64,000 nt of DNA from Patella vulgata (Eukaryota > Mollusca > Gastropoda > Patellidae): contig NC_065881.2 in assembly GCF_932274485.2 (NCBI RefSeq), forward strand, positions 85,686,702-85,750,701, read 5' to 3'. Made by a program: the position numbers and the translations under genes. How positions within the stretch are numbered: position 1 is the first letter of the stretch; each line of letters begins with the position of its first letter. Below the pieces are notes generated by a model that had not been told where the DNA came from, did not search any database, and saw only the letters and a program-made list of their open reading frames with translations. Positions 38,570 to 50,631 of this stretch are shown here, in pieces.

Positions 38570-39665
38570 GGCATTTAAAGACAATTTCATACAGATCAGA
38601 TTATAATTTTTGTTGTTTGAGGGTTCACAAAGTTCTACAAACTGAAACAAGGACCTTAACTCAGGAAGCAATTTACAGACAATTTTGAAATTTGACAGGC
38701 TTTTTCGTTTTACTAATTTAAATAATGCATATAAATTTCATACAAATCGAAAGTTAACTTTTGTCATTCAATCGTTCATAAGGTTCACAAAGTAAAACAG
38801 GGGCCATAACTCTAGAAATAATTGATGGAAATTGCTGAAATTCAATAGACCACCGGTTCACAAATTTAAATGATGCATATAAATTTCATACATATCGTAT
38901 GTTTGAGTGTTCACAAAGTTACACAAAGCGAAACAAGGGCCATAACTCTAGAAGTAATTATTGTAAACTGCCGAAGTTCAACAGACTTTGTGGTTTGACT
39001 AAACTAAAGGATGCATATAAATTTCATACAGATAGGATGATAACTTTGGCATTAGAGCGTTCACAGGTGCAACAAATTGAAACAAAGGCCATAACTCTAA
39101 ACATAATAAACAAAAAATTGCTGAAATTCAATAGGATTCTTCTTTTTACTAATTCAAATGACACATATAAATTTTATACAGATTGGCAGATAACGTTTGA
39201 TGTTAGAGCGATCACAAGGTGAAACAAGTGCCATAATTAATGGAAATCGCTGAAATAATGCATATAAATTTCACAAAGATCGGATGATAACTTTTGGTGT
39301 TAGAGCGTTCACAGGGTTCAATAAGTGAAACAAGAGCCATAACTCTAGACGTAATAAACAGAAATTGCTGAAATTCAATAGGCTTCTTCGGTTCACTAAT
39401 TTAAATAATGCATATAAATTTCACAAAGATCGGATGATAACTTTTGGCGTAATAGCGTTCACAAGGTTCAACAAAGTGAAACAAGGGCCATAACTCTAGA
39501 CCTAATAAACAGAAATTATTGAAATTAAATAGGATTCTTCATCTCACTAATGTAAACAAAATATATAAATTTTAAAACAATTGGATGAAATCGTGGACGA
39601 TGGATGGATGGACCGACAGACGGGGGTGACGGCAATATACGTCCACATTTCCATGTGGGCGTATA
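38570..39665 (+). repeat. Family E repeat array
   Basis: Eight or so monomers of about 115 bp: 'gcatataaatttcatacagatcgg', 'gagcgttcacaaggttc', 'gaaacaagggccataactctaga', 'aaattgctgaaattcaatagg'. It ends in the shared terminus CAATATACGTCCACATTTCC and GTGGGCGTATAAAAAT. Non-coding. Confidence 0.85.
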
Positions 39666-40340
39666 AAAATAATATTCGATCATACTATTATTAAGATAAT
39701 ATTCACAAACAGCTATCTGATTTCTACCGCACCATGACACAAGTATAAAATTCCCAGAAAATCAAAACTGACTAGAAGCTATCTGATTTCTAGGGCACCA
39801 TGACACAAATATAAAATTCCCAGAAAATCAACACAGAGTAGAAATTCTGGAAAGTAAATGATCAAGTTTTGTTTTAGACAACTTATCTACATTTGTATCA
39901 CAACAAAATGATCAACACAAATATTTCTTTTTAAGTACCTGAATCCTGACCAGGATTATAAGTAAATCCCAATTTTATTTCAATAATACACTTGTGCAAA
40001 GAGGTATTAACAGATGATGTGTTTTTCTCTGTTTTAATGCATGCAGCCTGTTTCAAACATGAAGAAACTTTTTAAATTCTCAAAATCGGTTAATAAATAA
40101 GTTTTCTATGAACATTTTTCTCATCGCAGATGGCAACATTTTTCTGACAAAAAGTAATAGACTTATCTATAGGCAAATCACGCCCTCGAAATAGGGCTTT
40201 TTGAGGCTAAAATAGTCTTTTAAAGATCCTACAATAACTCTGGTAATATCAAAAGCAATAAGTTGAAATTTTGACACCCAGATGAAAAATGGACGACAAA
40301 TTCAATTCTGTCGTCAAAATGCCTCTGCAACATACGCGTT
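39666..40340. other. No gene seen
   Basis: Has a roughly 70-bp tandem duplication (AGCTATCTGATTTCTA ... ATAAAATTCCCAGAAAATCA) at 39710-39845. Otherwise unassigned. Confidence 0.4.
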
Positions 40341-40344
40341 CCGT

Positions 40345-40535
40345 GAGATGGTGGCCATCTTGGATTGCAGTTAAAACCGCCATTAAAATGTACTGCAATT
40401 ATGAGGTCAGCATCAAATGACACTACACGGCTGTTAAAAATGCTTCATTCTGCACTCCATAAAGTAAGTTTGATCTACTTCATGACTTCAAAGAAAAATG
40501 GCGGCCATCTTGCAATCCAAGATGGCCGATATGCC
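40345..40535. promoter_or_regulatory. Cluster of YY1-like GCCATCTTG motifs
   Basis: GGTGGCCATCTTGGATTG at 40350, ACCGCCATTAAAATG at 40375 and the palindromic pair GGCGGCCATCTTGC / CCAAGATGGCCG at 40500-40530. The match to the AAnATGGCGGC YY1 consensus is clear. No adjacent gene start is visible, so regulatory function is only a possibility; it may be part of an unrecognised repeat. Confidence 0.3.
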
Positions 40536-40944
40536 AGATTCCGTCACAATCGGGTGTCATTTATTCGGTGCTCAAAGTATGGGTTGTAATATATCATTGG
40601 AAAGGTATTGAAGAGGGAATTACAGTTTCCAAATGTCCAATACCCACCAGAGAACATATTAAATAAAGAAGTTGTTTTTAGACATTGTTTATTTTGTTCA
40701 ATATTTCAAAGATGAGACGTGGAATGTCGAAAGTTGATGCGCCTTCATGAAACTGCTTGCATCTTTCACAAATACATGAAAAATAGGTTTCAAAAGTTTT
40801 ATATGATATAGGAATGCTAAATTCCCTCACATATTATAATTGGAAAATGAAATGAAAGATTATTCTATAATTATTTACCAAACATTTCATCAATAATCAA
40901 GTAGTCTAGCTTATATAGGCCCAGTAACCTTTACTGACAATCTA

Positions 40945-41270
40945 ACATGTAAAATTAACTAATTTTAATTGAGTTACATTTTAATAAAAATAATAATTTT
41001 AATAGGCCTATTAGATTATTGAAAAAATTTTGGTAAATAATTATAGTTTTCCATAATTTTACTAATTATATTAATATCTAAAATTAAACCATTTTTATTG
41101 CGTTACATTTTAATCAAAGTGATAATATTAATTAGCCTACATGATTACTGATAAAACGATTGGTAAATAATTGGAGTTTTACATAATTTACTAATTATAT
41201 TAATATCTAAAATTGATCCATTTTATTGAGTTTCATAATCAAAATGATAATATTCCTCAATGAAAACAGT
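40945..41270. repeat. About 127-bp AT-rich tandem repeat
   Basis: Two full and one partial unit, marked by TTGGTAAATAATT(A/G)(T/G)AGTTTT, ACTAATTATATTAATATC and GTTACATTTTAAT. Confidence 0.75.
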
Positions 41271-41832
41271 TTTTTTTACCGACGACACATATATCATTAT
41301 AATCTACGATATTTCATAAAGGTTCTCACCGTTTTAAAATTCCAGCCGCAACATTGAGTTTTAGAAAAATTTGACTTCAGTCTTTTAAAACATTTGTATC
41401 TCAAAAACTATACCCGCCATTTTAATTGTGTATGCCGCGGAACCTTGCGGGGTTCTTCCTGATGATTCGTTGAAAGTTTCAATGACGTACTTGAAGAACT
41501 TTCCGAGCTATGAGAATCCCCAGCGAGATACCGCTCAAAAACCCGGGCGTGCCGTGAACACTAATTAATTTGCTAATGGAAAAACAATGGCTAACTGCCA
41601 GTGACGTAATATTAGCGTGGGTATTTTATAACTTGTGTTTTGAGTGCATTATCAATAAAGAACAAAAACGAAACTTGTATCACTAGAAAGGTAATTTAAT
41701 TGGCTTTTTATTCATATAGGTTAAAATATGTTGACACAAATTGTGGGTTTTTTATCGGATATTTTTTCTTGGCACTCTGTGCGCGAGGAGTGTAGGACAC
41801 GGTCAATACGCTGACTGAGTGTCACACAGCGC

Positions 41833-42020
41833 TGAGGACGAATGTGGTAATTAGCAGTGGGAGGAAACCTGGAGAAAACCCACGAGGTTGGACAGGTGAC
41901 CCTACTCCTTGTCACGTACAACCTGGGGAATCAAAACCACACCACTTTACTCAATGACAAACCTTATTATGATACAGCGAGCATGTGCTAACCATTCGGC
42001 CATCCACCCCCCCCCCCCCT
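41833..42020 (-). mobile_element. SINE-A, 3' part missing
   Basis: AACCCACGAGGTTGGACAGG, CCTTGTCACGTACAACC, head ending TTCGGCCATCCACCCCC in a C run. Confidence 0.8.
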
Positions 42021-42778
42021 TTTAGTTTTAAGCTGTCTGTTTTAATTTAAGAGACCATAGTTCTAAAGATATTATAAAATAGACATGAACAGTACTCTTA
42101 CCAATGACAATTCTTCGAACTGATCAATCAAAATTGAAGACTAACAATACACTAGTGTCCCATTGATTACACCAATGTTAATTCTTTAAACTGATAGATC
42201 AAACTGATTATACATGTACGTTACCACATTTATTTGCTGTTTATCTGATAACAAGCAGGTCTATACATGTAGATTATCTAATATTATCTGATATTTTACT
42301 TGATCTACATGTAAAATATATTTTGATTAAATTAAAGTGGGGCTTACAATTACATTCTTTTCAACTAGGTGCAACTGATAACAACCAGTTGTAAGTGTGC
42401 TTACATGTACCTGTACGTCGTACAAATCAACAACTGAAGTCGGAGCATTTATTGCGATTCGGAGCTGATAGTGATTACACTTAATACACGTTAAACAAAT
42501 TGAATCCCAAAGGCATGGTCTGCCTTGTAACAATTCTATTATTACATTATGTGACATCAGATTTTTCATATTTACATGTACAGTCTCATGGTATATTTTT
42601 TATATGATGTTGTTTTTGTGGAAAATAGTTGTAAAAGTCAGTTGTAAGAGCTCTCATGTCGACAACAACTGAATGGAGTTGCAGAAAGTTGAACATGGGC
42701 TATTGGCTTTAACTGTCAGGAACTTCACTTGTCGCTTTAAGTTGTATAGGCACTCAGGGTCGCTCATTGTAAGTCATA
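42021..42778. other. No supported gene
   Basis: Rich in TACATGTA motifs. The 80-codon minus frame at 42327-42569 has a non-repetitive composition (CLWDSICLTCIKCNHYQ) but no homologue I recognise and no clear splice context. Confidence 0.3.
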
Positions 42779-43132
42779 GCCCTTTCAGACGCTTAAGTTG
42801 AAATGGTTTAAAAACCCCGGGGATCGTTAAACCAGTTTAACTTAAGTGTCTCAACGCAAATGTGGGGCAAATAAACCAGTTTAAAAAAACCTGCTCGCGA
42901 CCTGTTACATTCCTGTGAAAATATCGGGGTCAGACAGTGCCAATGTTATCGAAAGCGTGCGAGAACCGAATAAAGAATATGAAGCTACCCATGCGTATAG
43001 TTAACTCTAACCTCCGACCGAAGAGGTCAGAATAGTTAAACTGGTTTGGCGTATACTATGTGTGAACGCAACAAGATGCTGTCTTAAAAAAAACAGCGAT
43101 TATGAACTGGTTTAAAAATAAGCGTCTGAAAG
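42779..43132. mobile_element. MITE-F, complete
   Basis: Terminal inverted repeats CCCTTTCAGACGCTTA / TAAGCGTCTGAAAGAGT, with repeated internal AACCAGTTTAA. About 350 bp, non-coding; TSD uncertain. Confidence 0.75.
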
Positions 43133-43147
43133 AGTCAGTGGAAGCTA

Positions 43148-43430
43148 TTTGCTCTCAGTTAGTTGTCAAAATGATAGGTGTCAAAACGACAAATGACAGT
43201 TGCTCTCACTTGGGAAATAAAATGACAGTTGCTCTAAGTTGTCACAATGACAGTTGCTCTCAGATGCCACAATGACAGTAGCTCTCAGTTGTCACAATGA
43301 CAGTTGCTCTCACTTGTCAAAATGACAGTTGCTCTCACTTGTCAAAATGACGGTTGCTCTCAATTGTCAAACTGTAAATGGCTCTCAGTTGTCAAAATGA
43401 CAGTCGCTCTCATTTGTAAGTTCGACACAA
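43148..43430. repeat. 25-bp minisatellite
   Basis: About 11 copies of CAGTTGCTCTCACTTGTCAAAATGA-type units. It abuts MITE-F. Confidence 0.85.
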
Positions 43431-43464
43431 GACCCACTTTAAATAACTATATTCAAAATTACCA

Positions 43465-43550
43465 ATAGTTTATTTCAATAATTCGCTTGCGCATATGGGT
43501 CTTTAACAGTGGGAGGTAACCGGAGTACCCAGAGAAAACCCACAAGGTTA
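43465..43550 (-). mobile_element. SINE-A middle fragment
   Basis: TTTCAATAATTCGCTTGCGC to AACCCACAAGGTT. Both ends are missing. Confidence 0.75.
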
Positions 43551-43807
43551 GAGTTTTGTTAAATTCAAGTAATTTTAATTAGTTGTGTTATTCTATCAAC
43601 ATGCCCCTTTAACTCCAACTTGTTTAATATAAATATTCCCAGGACATTTACACACATACTCCTCATACCAACTATCAAACTTGTCACTCATTTAAAACAG
43701 GTGGTAATTATATATCTTCTAACCTTCCAGGAGGGGTGAGTGCAAGCCTGAACAGAAGGCACCTATCACAGATATTGTCAGACATAAATTATCACACAAT
43801 ATTTTTA

Positions 43808-43992
43808 TTATACAGTCCTACACACAAGCCAAAATTCTGGCTCCAATGGAGCTGCAGTAAGATCTCTAATGCTGTCAACACCTATAGCTACTGTCTCATT
43901 ATTATAAAACACATGGCCATAGACCCACTGAATCTTATCTTTATAAATGTATTGTATTTCAATATTTTTTGGTTGTGGGAGGAATGTGCTAT
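43808..43992 (-). CDS. Unidentified candidate terminal exon
   Basis: Reads DSTFLPQPKNIEIQYIYKD, then KIQWVYGHVFYNNETVAIGV and ends EPEFWLVCRTV-stop. AATAAA overlaps the stop (TAATAAA), which fits a last exon. An acceptor-like CAACATAG precedes it at 43993. Composition is convincingly protein-like, but I do not recognise the family. No upstream exon was found; the next sequence upstream in minus sense is occupied by an opposite-strand ORF. It could be an orphan exon, a captured gene fragment or part of a mobile element. Confidence 0.35.
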
Positions 43993-44134
43993 CTATGTTG
44001 GCACACAATATCAAATTTCACACCGATGTTAATATTGCATAATATAAAGATATCCAATGCTCATTGTATCATTTGATATACTAGCAGACGGCTTATATTA
44101 TATTGTACTGTTCCTTTCAAACTGGAATTTCATT

Positions 44135-44871
44135 ATGTTGAAATTAAGAGAATTGCCACTGAGAAGAGATGATAATGATTCCAGATTGTGGATTATTTTG
44201 GATGACTTTATAATATATCTTAAGAACAATCAATCAGAAAAGGATAGGATTAAATTATTGAAGAAATATAACATTAAACGAGAAGTAGAAAGATACCAGG
44301 GAGGACATATCAAAGTTGTTGGTGGCACAGAATGCATAAGTACTTTGGCTATTCTAAAATATATTTTTAATCATTCCGAGGACTTTGAAAATTGTTTTTC
44401 CATTGGAAACCAAATAAGTAAAGATTTTTTCTCTTCGGTACCATCAAAAATTCAATTACAAGGTACACTATTAGATCTTTACAAAGAAATATCAAATTTA
44501 CTTGTTGGGAAGGACGATCATAAATATCTGAAGCTTGATGAATTGAAAATTCCATTCCTTGAACATTCATATAAAGTTATTTTTACAAATGAAGAATGGT
44601 CAAGAATATGTTTATTTGAGCACCATTTTGCGCAAAGCTTGTGCAGTGAGCCTGTAAGTGATAGTATTAAAAGGCGTTGGGACTATCTCAAATCACTAAA
44701 AGAAGCTAAAAACCTAAGCAAATCTGTTGTAAAAAGTGCCCAACAAACTATTAAATTGAGAAGTCAAAGGATAACATCAAATGCTGTTAGTGAAGAAATA
44801 CAATTATCCACAATCAACAAACAATGTACTTTGTACTGGACAAAGTCAAAGCCAGGTGCCTTATATCCAGA
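44135..44871 (+). CDS. Unidentified ORF cut by a SINE
   Basis: About 245 codons from ATG 44135 (MLKLRELPLRRDDNDSR); the frame is open further upstream to 44057. Lys/Glu/Leu-rich and probably largely helical, with stretches KEISNLLVGKDDHKYLKL and EEWSRICLFEHHFAQSL. The C-terminal part (RRWDYLKSLKEAKNL, KSVVKSAQQTIKLRS) may be a coiled coil. No signal peptide, membrane segment or motif I recognise. At about 44872 the frame runs into SINE-A and ends inside it, so the native C-terminus is lost or was spliced. It is divergent to the candidate exon at 43808-43992. Intact length over 240 codons in AT-rich DNA suggests real coding origin: a host gene fragment or an unknown transposon protein. Confidence 0.45.
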
Positions 44872-45085
44872 GAGGGAAATGGGGTTTAACGTCCACTCGA
44901 CACAAACTAGGTGTAATATATGGTTCAATTTTATTTCAATAATTCGCTTGCGCATAGGGGTCTTTAGCAGTGAGGAGAACCGGAGGAAACCCATGAGGTT
45001 GGACAGGCTACCCTACTCCTTGTCACATACAACTCAACGACAGACCTTATGATGCAATGCCCACGCGTTAACCATTCGGCCATAT
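44872..45085 (-). mobile_element. SINE-A copy 1 of a tandem pair
   Basis: GAAATGGGGTTTAACGTCC to CACGCGTTAACCATTCGGCC. It shares the deletion of the 'ggggattcgaaaccacgcc' B-box block with its neighbour. Confidence 0.85.
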
Positions 45086-45345
45086 AGAGAGAGAGAGAGA
45101 AATGGGGTTTAATGTCCACCCCACACAAACTAGGTCATTTAGGGAAAAACATATGGTTTAATTTTATTTCAATAATTCGCTTGCGCATAGCGGTCTTTAG
45201 CAGTGAGGGGAACCGGAGGAAACCCATGAGAAAACCCACGAGGTTTGACAGGCTACCCTACTCTATGTCACATACATGTACAACTCAACGACAGACCTTA
45301 TGATGCAATGCCCACGCGTTAACCATTCGGCCATATACATACCTT
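45086..45345 (-). mobile_element. SINE-A copy 2 of a tandem pair
   Basis: Starts with (GA)n at 45086 and carries the same B-box deletion (CATACA...ACTCAACGACAGACC) as copy 1. The two were therefore produced by duplication, not by two insertions. Confidence 0.85.
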
Positions 45346-45974
45346 ATGTGATACTTTGTCCTGGACAGTATGAGGCAGGTGCTTTATATCCAGGCTTGAT
45401 TGCGTGGTTCAATGGTTTAATTTGGGTTTTAAGTGATAAGGTCGGTCTTTGAGTTGAGTGCCCTGGTTTCGTTCCCCAGTGGGGTCGCTTGTCCAACCTT
45501 GTCCAACCTTTTCTGCTCCAACTGGGCTAATCAGGACGGGGAGTCCATAAACACTTTTATTAACTTCAGCAGGTAGCCGAAGGTAAATAAATGTCACATT
45601 TAATAGCTTAACCTTGCAGAAAGGCCATTTTAATGCCCTTTTAGTTTTAAAAGACATAATACATTGTTGGAGTACCAGGGCGAATCTTTATGAAAATAAT
45701 CTGTTCTTTCTTCAAATTCATGTGCTATACCAGACTTGATAATAAAACAATGAACGAACAGTAATTATTCACCTGGTGGATCCACACTTTTGTCCCGTAT
45801 CATTTGTTTGTGTTTAATAACGATAAAAGAACACTTGTTGAACATCGTGCTATATGTGTACAAATAAACGAGTGATTGTTTTCCATATAAATTATGTTGT
45901 GGTTTTTATTGTACTCAATCGCTAAATGACACTCAAGAATTTTTTCGTTGCTGTAACAACATAAATTTAGAGAG

Positions 45975-46215
45975 AGAGAGAGAAATGGGGTTTAACGTCC
46001 ATTCGACACAAACTAGGTCATTGTGGGACTAACACACGGTTCAATTTTATTTCAATAATAAGCTTGCGCGTAGGGGTCTTTAGCAGTGGGATGAAGGACT
46101 AGACAGCTGTCTTTGTCAGGCCCTCTGTCCTGCATAACTGACAAGGAGAAACCACGCCAGAAAATCTCGATGAACTTTCTCGGCCAATGCAGGGATCGAA
46201 CACCCGACCTCAGAA
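45975..46215 (-). mobile_element. Chimeric SINE: SINE-A tail joined to SINE-B head
   Basis: 45975-46091 is SINE-A (AACGTCCATTCGACACAAAC ... TCTTTAGCAGTGGGATGAA). From 46092 it is SINE-B (GGACTAGACAGCTGTC ... AATGCAGGGATCGAACACC), same orientation, with no gap. Confidence 0.75.
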
Positions 46216-46900
46216 ATGGTTAGACTGATGTCTTCTGTCTTGCCCCAGCAACAGTAGTGGACCGTCCTAAGGCCTTCCTTTGAGCAAGTTTTGTAGTCAT
46301 TTGACTACAAAAAAGTTACTGGCCTATACATGTACATGTCACTCCCTTAATTTCCAATAACACTGACCCCAAACTGTAGCCTACTGTACATAGCTTAACA
46401 TACATGTAAATAAACCAATTCCCATCGACATAAAGGTGAAACCATACCGTATAATTATATGATTTGATTAAACCCAATTGCTATGCAAAATTTCTGTTCG
46501 GTTTAAAATGGCCGACGAACCAGAATCACAGGGTGTTTTTCACTCAAAAATACAGAAAAACTGTTCAGTAAGATTATGATTCCAGTGTTCCACTCTTCAC
46601 TATAATTTGTAACATAATTACTTATTTCCATGCAAACTGTGATGATATGTGTTGAAAATTTTGCAATTAAACCTAATTTTTCTAGCTCAAAGCCTTGAAT
46701 AGTGTATACATGTAAATTGCCGCCTTAGATAAGAATTATCACAGCTATAAATTGCAGCTAAGTGTTGTTGTGACAAGATTGTGTAAGAAACATATTTTGA
46801 CATTATACACTCGCCCCACCCCCACCACTCTCTTTAATTCAGCCAGTGAAGACTACCAAACTTGTATCAATTTTAATTTAAAAATGTTTACATCCATTCC
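46216..46900. other. No gene seen
   Basis: Unassigned sequence with TACATGTA motifs; no open frame above 60 codons. Confidence 0.4.
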
Positions 46901-46912
46901 GTCGAAAATATA

Positions 46913-48130
46913 ATGAATACACTTCAAGAGAGGATTAACTTTACTTTTCAGTATAGATATCCGGAATTTTGGATTAAGCCCCGCAGTTTTATTTTAATAA
47001 ATAGCCCCCTCGCCCCCCACCGTTCACTTAACTTATTAATCTTAATGTGCCAGAAAATTATTTATATATTTCAAAAGAGAAATGGATGTGCTTTTTTGTG
47101 ATATGTAACAAGATATCGGGATGATCACCTTTCAAGGCAAGTAAATATAAATGTGCCAGAAAATTATTTATATATTTGAAAGGAGCAATAGATGTGCTTT
47201 TCGGTGATAGGATAGCAAAATATATGTAATTTCATATTAAGACCCGTATTTTTACTTTGTATACCCCTACCCCCTTCATTTAATAGAGTTTTATACCCCT
47301 CGTCTTTGATCATACATGTACATGTACTTATTTCAACGTTATATCTAATTTAAAATTGTGTGTAAAAAGCACATAGAGCATACTTTAAGTGTGGAATTGA
47401 CGCTATACAAATGTTCATATTATTATTATTACTATCATCTTTCAAGGCAAGTAAATATTGATGTGCCAGAAAATTATTTATATATTTGAAAAGAGCAGTG
47501 AACGTGCTTTTCAGTGATATGTTTAACATGATATCTGGAAATTAGTATTAAGACCTGTATTTTTACTTTGAATACCCCTACCCCCTTCATTTAATAGAGT
47601 TTTGTTTCACACAACTTTGACCATCTATAAAGGTAAGTAAATATGAATGTGCCAGAAAATTATTTATATATTTACAAAGAGGAATGAACATGCTTTCTAC
47701 TGATATATAGCATGATATCTGAAGTTTCTTATTAAGACCCATAATTTGACATTGAATACCCCCCCACCCCCCGTAATTCTTTAATAGAGTTCAGTATTAT
47801 CCTACTTCAATAGTTTGTCAAGGTACGTAAATATTAATGTGCCAGCTAGAGAATTATTTATATATTTGAAAAGAGAAATAATGAATGTGCTTTTCAGTGA
47901 TATTAACATGATATCTGGAATTTCGTATTAAGACCCATAATTTGACATTGAATACCCCCCCCCCCCCACACACACACAGGTAATTCCATAGAGTTCAGTA
48001 TTATCCAACTTTGATAGTTTGTCAAGGTAAGTAAAGATAAATGTGCCAGAAAATTAAGCCTATATCTATATATATTTGGAAAGAGCAATGAATGTGCTTT
48101 TCAGAGATATGTAGCATGATATCTTTCTTA
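46913..48130 (+). repeat. About 190-bp tandem repeat array
   Basis: Five to six units. Landmarks in each are AATGTGCCAGAAAATTATTT, ATGTGCTTTTC(A/G)GTGATAT, TATTAAGACCC and a C-rich 'ataccccyacccc' block. One long unit near 47,280-47,440 has an insert. Several units start with CAAGG(C/T)AAGTAAATAT, a good splice-donor match. Non-coding as far as I can see. Confidence 0.85.
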
Positions 48131-49640
48131 GTGAAGGATAAGTTACTGAGGGCTGACTTGATCTCGGCAATAAAAACAGTGATTTTTCTCATAGATGATT
48201 GATAAGGTCATAGATCATTCTAATTTCTAAATAAGTTATTTATATAATATTTATTAATATATCATATATATGGTAAGTCCAAAGTCTGCCAGCTAAATGA
48301 GAAATTTTGCAATCTCATCGTCACAAAACAACAAGTAGAGTCAGTTCGAATGAGTAAATAAATATTTTAAAATACAAACTTCTTTCAATCATTTCTTCTG
48401 TCACCAAACTTCGATTTCTTCCATATCAAATCTCCCTCGTTTCACCGTTACAGGTTACGTTGATTCGGAACCGAAAGTTGATTCAGCCTCCACTGATGGG
48501 GTACATGCGCATTACTTTAACTTACCCATCGGTTCCACAGACGACACAAATCAAAAGTACACAAAATCCATCCAAAGTCAGCAATATTTCACCCAGTATC
48601 ACCCTTATTACTAATATATTTCGTTTAAATGAATGTTCCGGGTGCTAATTATGTTATTTTGTTTTTACAATTATTCCGTTTTTGTGATAAAATTGGACTT
48701 TCATGCGCACATGCTTGCAAAGGGAAAGGGACATAACTCCTGAATAACTATCTAGGAGGCAGACCACGATTAATTTCACAATTGACTTCAATGTTAATTC
48801 TGGTCTCTTTGCCTGGCTCAAACTTATCAGAAAATTTTCGTTGGGCTGAATGCTTTTCACCAAAATTTGTATGAGATTGACCAATCAAATTTTGACATAC
48901 ACAACCTTGAAGTAGCATACTAAAAACATGTACATGTAACTAGGCTTATTCGCCGTATAGATAACAAACCCCATCTCTCAACCCTCCGTGTTTCAAGATA
49001 AGAGATGGTCCCAGTCTATATACAAGGCTCTGGATGGTCCTATATAGTTCCACGTAGCAAAGCCCGATGCGATTTGCGTTGGCAAAATTTACAATATTTT
49101 TCATCAAAACAACGATTGGTTATTGTTATTTTATAATATTTCTGCCACACCCAACTACAATTAAGCAGAAAATCCTACCTGATATGGGTACAAATCCCAT
49201 CTTTTTAAATCGAAGTGATAATAGATTGCTTTCTCCGACATTTTAAATTTACGTCTTTAACACATACAGGCGGGTCAAAGTACTAACCAGATCAGAGTTG
49301 CACAGAAGTAATTATGAATGTAGGTATCAATTTTGATAAAAACAACGCTTGATTTACTTTATTGTTAATATTTGCTCATAAATGAATGTTGTTTCAGTAG
49401 ATTGGGCTGCGTATGTGTAATAAGTACTAATAGTATAAAATTAACTTATTTTTAAGAAGGTACATATATTAATTAAGAAATTAAGTTTGCCAGGTGAAAC
49501 GTGGACTGTAAACGATTGATTGATTAATTAAAATCCGAGCCAGCCACCTAATCATCGGCTATATTAGACCACTTTGAAGTTTCTGTATGCATGGGCTGGA
49601 ATAGCAGTAAATCGCGTTTGCAGTCGTTAAATTTTCCTTT
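48131..49640. other. No supported gene
   Basis: 48,660-48,900 resembles a dispersed 'gggacataactcctg' repeat. The rest is unassigned. Short frames at 48460-48648 (plus) and 48654-48884 (minus) lack support. Confidence 0.35.
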
Positions 49641-49647
49641 CGGGAGG

Positions 49648-49995
49648 GGACCCACGGTGGCTAGGTGGTTAAGACGCTGGCTCGCTAGCCTGGAGGTCGG
49701 GTGTTCGATCCCTGCATTGACCGACGTGGTTTCCCCCTTGTCAGTGGTGCAGAATGGAGGGCCTGACAAGGACAGCTGTGTAGTCCTTCGGATGAGACGA
49801 AAAACCGAGATCCCGTGTATACATTGGAATGCACGTAAAAGATCCCTTGGCAGTTGGAATTCGATATAAGAGTAGGCCGTAATGCCGCTGCCCGGGCAAA
49901 ATTTCCCTCATAGCACACTGTATGGCGTATGCCCGTCTTCATTAGCCCAGTATAGGAGCAGAACAGTAGGACGTTAAACCCCATTTCATTTCATT
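49648..49995 (+). mobile_element. SINE-B, full length (best reference copy)
   Basis: GGTGGCTAGGTGGTTAAGACG, B box GTTCGATCCCTG, GAGGGCCTGACAAGGACAG, CACGTAAAAGATCCCTTGGC, TTCATTAGCCCAGTATAGG, (ATTTC)n tail. It inserted at CTTTCGGGAGGGG, which is repeated after the tail at 49997-50009, giving a target duplication of about 13 bp. Confidence 0.92.
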
Positions 49996-50182
49996 TCCTT
50001 TCGGGAGGGGTGGGGCTGGGTGCTAAATGTGTCCTATACCGTAAGCTCTACTCCTTCGCCTCTCTCGGGCATTTCAGGATCTGCCCCCCCCCCCCCATGC
50101 GCCAGGGGACTATTTTATGTATTGTGATCTATTTCTAGATATATCTTGGTAAGAGGATATCGATGACACACTCTTCATAAAA

Positions 50183-50287
50183 TGCTGGGGGGTTGGATGG
50201 CCGAATGGTTAGCACGTGCGTGCTGTATCATACGGCCTGTCATTGAGTCAACTGGCGTGGTTTCGAATCCCCGGTTGTACGTGATAA
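50183..50287 (+). mobile_element. SINE-A tRNA-like head only
   Basis: GGGGGGTTGGATGGCCGAATG, CACGTGCGTGCTGTATCATA, GGTTTCGAATCCCCGGTTG. Body and tail absent, as at 37600. Confidence 0.8.
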
Positions 50288-50631
50288 GTATCTATTTTAT
50301 TTTTACACATGTGACGGCGTTAAGGGACATAAAAAGTCTGACTATTCATTTTATTCGTGCAATCCAGTGTTACCATAGAAATAGAAGATGTTAATACAAC
50401 GGGTTAAATACTAGATTCCCGCTACCACGATTCGTAGCCGTCAAATTTTCCAAATTCTTATTCCCACTGTATATTCAACAACACTTTTTGGCGGTTCTAA
50501 TTTGAACCCGAAATTACTGGAAAATTAGATGCCGCAAATTCTTCTACTGCACTCTGTCTCTTGTTGGATTGTGGTGGTTGTAGCATCTTTCTGGCGATTG
50601 AAACATAACCCTTTTTCGCACACTTAAAGTG

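Noticed and set aside
49685-49984. Short frames on both strands at 49.6-50.0 kb
   Set aside because: All lie inside a full-length SINE-B.
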